Shown in pieces: positions 57,727-64,000 of a stretch of DNA of 64,000 nucleotides (position 1 is the first letter of the stretch; each line of letters begins with the position of its first letter). This DNA is from Anthopleura xanthogrammica (Eukaryota; Cnidaria; Anthozoa; Actiniaria; Actiniidae): the NCBI GenBank assembly GCA_964019055.1, contig OZ025215.1, forward strand, positions 5,869,770 to 5,933,769, read 5' to 3'. The notes beneath the pieces are model-generated. The model made no database searches and had not been told where the DNA came from. It saw nothing but the letters and a program-made list of their open reading frames with translations. The position numbers were made by a program, and so were the translations under genes.

Positions 57727-60700
57727 TGAGTTGTCCATGACGCCATTCGTGATTCCTCTTTCATCTGACTCGCTTTTTATTTTTTCCATAATACTCTCAA
57801 TGTGTTGTTTTTCTTTTCGTAGCCGGTATACCAAGTAAGCGATGCAGATAATCAGAACAAGGATGATCAATGCAAGTGGAATGACGTATGGCACAACTGT
57901 TAAGAAATCAAAACATCACATGACTATTGCATCAGATGATAAACAACCGTGATGAAATTAACACATCTTATACAATGAGTTATTTCATTTGTTTGGTGTA
58001 TTGTTCAATTATTTTGGTATTAGATTGTGAAAAGGACGGTTGCCGAAAAGAGCATTTACAGAATTTACATGTACTAACAAACTTACAAATAAGGTATATT
58101 TTAAAGACTTTGTCCTGACGGCTGGTTATCTTTCTAACTCCATATCAAATGAAACCTATCCGCAGTCCCTGGGGGCTGTAGTGTAGCTAGAAAACGTGAA
58201 AAGATATTGTAACAGCTATATGTGTATAAGGTGTTACCTTCCATTGCCTTGCTTTCACTCCTTTTACATATATCAGGATTCTGCGTCATGTATTTCTTCA
58301 ATTGCACTCTGTTGATTATGTAAACAATTGTTTCTTCACTGTTTGAAGCATTACAGATGTAGGTACCAAAGTCCCTGTCACTTTGAAGTCTAACAACCAA
58401 GTTGTCACCTCTTGCCTTCGCTACGGAGCTATTGAGTAAGAGAGATCCCGATTTTCTCCAAGTGTATTTTATTGGCTCATCTCCACTTGTATAACAGCTA
58501 AGAGTGACATCGTTGCCTTCTAAAGCCCAGATAGTCGAATTGGAATATTTTGTTGGAACGACGGCTGAAATAATATGTTAAGTTAAAACATTGAGTCAAT
58601 TTTTATGTCTCGCTATCACACTTAGTGTTTCGTTAAATATATAAACAAAAGCGAGACTATCTATACTAATAGAAATCATATGTGGCTAGAGCACATCGAT
58701 AAACATCGATCGGTCTACTATTGACCGAATGCCAATATGACCGCCACTTCATTATCATAATTTTTTAAATTCTTATTTTAATCGACCACTACATTGAAAT
58801 AATAGATTAGAATCAAATCAACAAAGTTAGAAAGTTTGAGACAAAAATATCAAATTCCTGAGAAGTTTAAAAATCTTAAAAACGAGAAAAACACCACAAC
58901 TAGGCTAACAAGGAAACAGATCACTGCACACATACAAATCTCTGTAATTTTGATTCCAAATAGCTTCACCTGAAGTAATATTTCTTTGTCCTACTCTACT
59001 GACTCTAGACTTGGACATATTAATGAGCAATTAAAGGTAAGTGTTCTAGAAACCATCAACGAATTGTTAAACTTAAGTTGTGAGCACAACTTATGACACC
59101 GGTGGTCAATCTTAATTTTCCTATAAATAAGTTTATAAACATCAATGTATAGATTTACCAGCACTCACTGTTGTAACATTCAGCCAACTAGTCCACAGCC
59201 CTTGCCCCACAGTACTCATCGCATTCATTCTAATGCTGTAAGGTGTGGGATATTTTATGGTGTATGTAGAAGCAGGATGCTGCACAGTGTAGGTCTTGAT
59301 TGAAGTCTGATTATGAAGTTGTATGGTGTACGAGGTGATAGTACCAACGTCATCAGAAGCAGTCATTGTTGTCCAGCTTAGTGTTATCGACCTCTTGTTT
59401 GGTTGTGCTGTTACATTTGGGGCTTTCGGAACATCTACATACAAAGGAGATAAAATTAAGGAAACAAAAGACTTATATCTCATTCTGCAAAAAAGATAGT
59501 TTACAGTGCGAACACTATAACCGGGGCCACTTAGACAGCGAGAACCCGAGAACTAATCAAAATGTAGAATGAAAACAATGCATTCCAACTCTGGCTATTT
59601 GAGCCAATCAGAAAAGTGGACAGCACGTCTTTTACTTATGGGAATCTGAATATTTTTTATTGCATCAAGTGGATTCAATGTTGAAATGCTATTGGTTTTT
59701 GATGGTCTCTGATTGGCTCGACTAAACTTTTATTCTACATTTTGATTGGTTTTCGCTGTCTAAGTGACCCTGGTACGATTATAGTAGTCACAGTATATCA
59801 GTATATCGTGCACACTGGATAGGTTGGAGTAGACAAAATTAATGCAGTAAATGTATGGATTTAAAAACTCCAGCCTCGACTTGAATCTTTTGTTCTGTGG
59901 TCATTCAAGCGAATTAGGGAAAGGTCTGACTATTAAATCATTATTTCACTACGTGGTTTGAAGCTATACTGACGGTATTCTTAGTAGTGGTATCAAAATA
60001 TTATATTTATTGACTTACTCAAGAATATCGTCACTTTCACTGCGGTCGTCTCTTTAATCCCTTCACTAGGCAAGTGGCTTGGGTTTACTATTTTACACTT
60101 GTAGAACGTGTTACAGACCACAGCTCGTGTGTTGGGATCTTGTCTTGTACAGTTATACTTGGACACCACGTCTTCAGCAGAGATAAACTGTACTTGTAGT
60201 GTTGATTGTGTTGCACCGTTGATCTTTGTTCCATGGTTAACCCACTGTATGTCAGGTGTTGGTTCACCAAGTACACTACATGTTAATGTACTGGAACTTC
60301 CTTTGATGCTTGGAAGGGTGAGGTCAGCAGTATCTAAAATTACTTTTGGGACAACGACTGAAATGACACAGAAATTGCAAAATTACAATACTGAAAAGAA
60401 TTGAATATATTCCTATAAGAAGTAAGAATCCTAATAACGCATCCGTATAACTTACAGACATCGCACCCATACAGATCAAACCGCAAACACTTTCCACTTT
60501 TGTGGGTCTGAGGAGTTATTCTAACATAACGTGCTGCAATTGGATGACCTAACCAGTTGACTCTGACGCCATTGCTATTGGTGTTGCCTTCTAAACTCTA
60601 TAAGGAAACAGGACATATGTAAGAAATGTGTGTGTGAATAGCTTTTATTAATATTTGAACAGCAAATTATATCTAATGTGCACAGGAAACCAGGCTCTTT

Positions 60701-63576
60701 AGCTCAACGACACGTAAAAAGATCATACTTATGTTGCGGTTTCCTCGTCGCGTAAAAAGAGACAAAAAAAATACCGCTTGTCGTTCTGTAATTCGATAAC
60801 GCACTCATTTAGTAACAGTTAGTAACATATTTCTATTACTATGATCTTGTCACGTGTCATTGATCTAAAGACACAGGGAACCTTTCTCAGAAATGAAAGT
60901 CGCTAATGCACGATGCTGACGCACCGGAGACGGGTTCTCTATGGATTGTGTAGAGAATTGAAAGTAGCCAGTACTAGATGTACTAAATGAACATGCCGAG
61001 GTCCAACATGAATGAGGAAGAGATATCTATGACCAGACTATATTACCTTGACAACCTGTCCTTCTTCGTACTCGTTCCAAGTTGTGTTATCAAAGCTGTA
61101 GCTAACTTTGTATGACGTCACCCATGCATTAACAGCTGTGCTACCTTGTGTTGCAATACCTGTCACTGTCTTGATCTGCCCAAGGTCAACCTGTATGAAT
61201 TCGGTATTGGCTATTGTGGAGCTGCACCATGACGAGCTGCCATACAGACGGCCAAGTGGTGGAGGATACGCACGCAAATGAGAATATGCCGTAATCTTTG
61301 AGTCCGGTATTTGTGAATTTTCAAGACCAAGCGACGCGATGCAACCTTGAACAAAATGGACAAAAGTTTTTATACCTTAGCTTCTGCGAAATCGTATGAC
61401 ATTCGATAATGCAGAATACTTTTAGATTTGTTACCTAAAGGGATTCCTTTGAAATCCACCCTTAGCATCTTCCATTCTTGGTATTCTGTTGGACGTACAC
61501 GAACAAACCTGGCTTTGGATGGGTTATCTATTGCATTGGCAACGATTGTGGTCCTGTCATTGTTACCGCTGAACTGTTAATCATAAACACAAAAATGTGA
61601 GGTATGAGTGACTGTGATGCCAGTGACTCAATGCAAGTTTCGATTGCTATTCGTCGAAGTCCAAAATCAAAAAGTTCACTGTAACCGTATTCTACTATCA
61701 AAATCTCTCAACCGAAATAAATTTTTTTCATTTGGCTCTGAATCCATCTATTTTAAGGGACTGTGGTTATTTATACAGGGAAAGTTACTCTCTATAGAAG
61801 TAACAAGAATATGCAAGAGTTAAGCTTGGAATACAATGTATTCGAAAGTATTATTAAGTCTAACACCTTGAATTTCTTTAAAAAAAAAGCAAAGAAAATG
61901 ACGGAAAAGAGTATGGACTATCGAACATTTGCTGGACATGAGATGAAAAGGCAGCCAAAGCCTTGACGAGTAAGCAATTAGGTTATATTTGAAGCCAAGA
62001 GGTTTAAAAAGTTAGCGAAGAACAATACACTCCCCCGTGCATGGAAGTATGCAAATACATTAACTGTGGTCATACCTTTGCACTCCGCGCTGTATAATAT
62101 TAAATAGGCTGCATGAACGTGAGGCTAAAAACTTCATTCATAAATATTAAGAAAGGCCTATAAAATCCTTAAGTGCACCTAACCCCTGTTTAACTTCCAA
62201 TTTTATATGAAACCCTCCTATGATGCTGTAAAGCACTTCTGCGAAGAAAAAGATCCTGAATTTCTGTGCGTCTTCAAAGTTGTGAAAATGGACCATAAAA
62301 CTACCTGTGTTTTTCCATCGCCGAGCAAATAAGGAGAATGAGTCTAGTCAGCTGTGACGTAAACACAGGTAAACAAGTCGAAGGTATTCCTATAAAAACT
62401 GTAAGTTAAAGCTTTATTATTATTTATTTTTTGTGCAGAAAAATGTGTTTCCTTGCCACTTGTTTAAGAAGAAATGTATCCTTACTTTGCGTCTCTACAC
62501 ATGCACGAAATATCTGGATATGCGTCCGTCTAGAACCCAGTTCCCTAGGTTTTAAAACATGCTCGTGGGACCAAAACTATCAAACTTTAACTTGAAATTA
62601 AAAATCAGGTATTTATTGAAATATCAATTCTTTTCTTCGCAGAAGTGCTTCACAATATTATAGGTTTAATATAGAATTGGAAGTCAGATAGGGGTTAGGT
62701 GCATTTACTTCAGCAATTCACAATTCGACCGCTAAGTCAATTTGGAGAAAAAATCTCTTGAGAATTGAAGATGATTCTGGTGCAGAAATTATATTTTAAT
62801 TTGTACATAATGGCGGGTTTCTATGTATTACCTCCTTTTCTCCAGACTTGTTGTGATATGTTGTCCACAGCACGTTGTTTTTTGAGTACGACAACTCATA
62901 CTTTTTCACCCACTGATTCTTGTTACTCTCCCCACTCCCTTGAGTAGCTACAACACATATGTGGAACATACCACCAAGATCAACCTGATGATAATCATTA
63001 GCGGTGTTGCTTGTACTCGGGGCCCAGGCTGTGCTAGCACCCAGTCTCCCTTTAGAAGGTGAGTAAACACCAGTAAAGGATGTTGCCGTAAACCTGTGAT
63101 CAGGTACCAAACTAGTACTTGGTATACCAACACTGTGACTAGAACAACCTGAACAGGAGAAAGAAATATGTTTAAATCCGGTTTAGCACAGGGCTTAATA
63201 TGAATAACTTAGTCAAAGGTCATCAGGTAATCATGCAGTACAGTTCTGGGAGCCAGAAAATGGAACGCATAATTCTCAGTAGAAAATGGAAACCTGGAAA
63301 ATACCAACAATAAAAAGCAGAAAACGTCCCGGCATCTTAACTTGACATCGGTGAATTGGTTTCGTCCTGGAAAAAATAATCATGAATATGACATCACAAT
63401 GAATAGTAGTTCAACGTAATCTTACTTGTCTGGAAAGGATATCCATAGATCTCTGTCCTCAAGCACGGTGTACTTGTACGGTATATCTTAGGAACAAAAC
63501 GTAGATATCTTGTGATAATACCACGGTACAGAACGCGACGTACAACAGTTGAACGATTATAGTTACCGTGGAATAT
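57664..63576 (-). CDS. DISC-2: inverted copy of the receptor, 5' end outside the window, tail truncated
   Basis: Minus-strand exons: 63576-63426, 63148-62832, 61573-61435, 61345-61047, 60597-60456, 60357-60019, 59434-59159, 58564-58238 and 57896-57664. They give 740 residues in one frame, from the second half of discoidin domain 2 to a stop after the membrane segment. The second Ig domain (exon 58564-58238) is intact, with YICNASNSEE, unlike in DISC-1. After the membrane helix (VIPLALIILVLIICIAYLVY) a one-base loss near 57727 shifts the frame and the protein ends 24 codons later without any tyrosine motif. A further ~0.19 kb that encodes YQSI to YEDV in DISC-1 is deleted at about 57620. The likely product is a membrane receptor with a short non-signalling tail. 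The first exons lie beyond position 64000. Confidence 0.85.
58238..58564 (-). CDS. DISC-2 Ig domain 2 exon, intact
   Basis: 327 nt, phase 1 to 1. It provides the reference for the one-base deletion in DISC-1 exon 12. Confidence 0.85.
59159..59434 (-). CDS. DISC-2 FN3 exon
   Basis: 276 nt, nearly identical to DISC-1 exon 11; the end differs (VTTVSAG versus VTTLIDG). Confidence 0.87.
60019..60357 (-). CDS. DISC-2 Ig domain 1 exon
   Basis: 339 nt with the same cysteine pattern as DISC-1 exon 10. Confidence 0.85.
60456..61345 (-). CDS. DISC-2 discoidin domain 4 exons
   Basis: Exons 61345-61047 and 60597-60456, lengths identical to DISC-1. The residues after ITA differ between copies (YSHLRAYPPPLGRL versus SSYWRTYAPSLGRL), showing divergence near the ligand-binding loops. 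Confidence 0.87.
61435..63148 (-). CDS. DISC-2 discoidin domain 3 exons
   Basis: Exons 63148-62832 and 61573-61435. The intron contains ~0.3 kb (about 61800-62150) not found in DISC-1. Confidence 0.85.
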
Positions 63577-63639
63577 CTGTGGATCAGCAACCAAAATAGT
63601 TAATTGTCTACTTCTAAAATCTATCTATATATATATATA

Positions 63640-64000
63640 TATCACATACGTCTTCACCCACTGATCTAACCCACTTTTTTTACCTTTTGCATACTACTCT
63701 TTTAAATTTTCTAATCTTAGCCCACCTCCCAATTTTCCCCTCTAATTTGCATACTACCCCCCCCCCCCCATTCCACCACTTTAATATGTACTTCGACGTC
63801 CCTGCCCTGTCAATATTATTCTCCTGATAAGTAATCCATGTTGTTCCACCAGTAGATGTATCTATCTGGTACGTCTTCACCCACTGATCAATCATACTAG
63901 CACTAATGCTACATTACCCTGTCAGTATTGTTCTCCTGATAAGTGGTCCATGTTGTACCATCAGTAGATGTATCTATCTGGTGCGTCTTCACCCACTGAT
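63640..64000 (-). repeat. Tandem repeat of the discoidin exon end, DISC-2 copy
   Basis: At least two units with CACCCACTGATC at 63656, 63877 and 63990, the inverted form of the array at 21890-22450. The window ends inside it. Confidence 0.88.

Larger units (their letters stand above)
57060..64000. repeat. Outer right arm: inverted copy of the DISC-1 region
   Basis: Matches 35650 back to 22400 with the gypsy-bearing insertion missing. All exon lengths from exon 5 to exon 11 equal those of DISC-1. Confidence 0.93.

Overview
The window looks like genomic DNA of an anthozoan cnidarian, most likely a stony coral or sea anemone. This is inferred from AT-rich sequence, multi-exon genes with GT-AG introns, discoidin (F5/8 type C), PAN/apple and fibrinogen-like extracellular domains, cnidarian-style LINE fragments and a Ty3/gypsy element. 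No bacterial operon structure is present. Gene models below were built by hand from open frames, splice sites and reading-frame phase, and no database was searched.

Layout. 0-9 kb: a degenerate protease-like ORF, a three-exon gene for a secreted 12-cysteine protein (minus strand, 5362-2851) with broken exon copies nearby, and a truncated LINE (minus, 9110-8190). 9.4-16.3 kb: FREP-A, a PAN/apple plus fibrinogen-like gene on the minus strand (14186-9681) with a 34-bp minisatellite in its third intron. 18.1-35.1 kb: DISC-1 on the plus strand, a receptor gene with signal peptide, four discoidin domains, Ig, FN3, Ig, a membrane segment and a tyrosine-rich tail. Its intron after discoidin domain 2 holds a ~6.3 kb insertion containing an almost complete gypsy element (24630-29074). 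35.7-45 kb: FREP-B, a direct repeat of the FREP-A region. 45-48 kb and 49.7-51.1 kb: repeat-rich inverted arms around a unique 1.7 kb spacer. 51.3-53.1 kb: a separate PAN-EGF-fibrinogen-like gene (plus). 54.9-57.06 kb: FREP-C, a broken inverted copy. 57.06-64 kb: DISC-2, an inverted copy of DISC-1 that runs off the window end.

The dominant structure is one large imperfect inverted duplication centred near 48.86 kb. The left arm runs at least from 22.4 to 48.0 kb and the right arm from 49.7 to 64.0 kb and beyond. Differences between the arms date later events: the gypsy-bearing insertion and a 216-bp MITE are only in the left arm, each with its empty site in the right arm. About 5.3 kb of the FREP gene is missing from the right arm. 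The PAN-EGF gene is only in the right arm.

The genes encode secreted or cell-surface, lectin-like or adhesion proteins. The intact DISC-1 tail has paired YxxL/I motifs spaced like an ITAM. The two receptor copies carry complementary defects: DISC-1 has a frameshift in its second Ig domain, and DISC-2 has a frameshift plus a deletion removing all tail tyrosine motifs. A role as a rapidly evolving immune or self-recognition cluster is my inference, not something the sequence proves.
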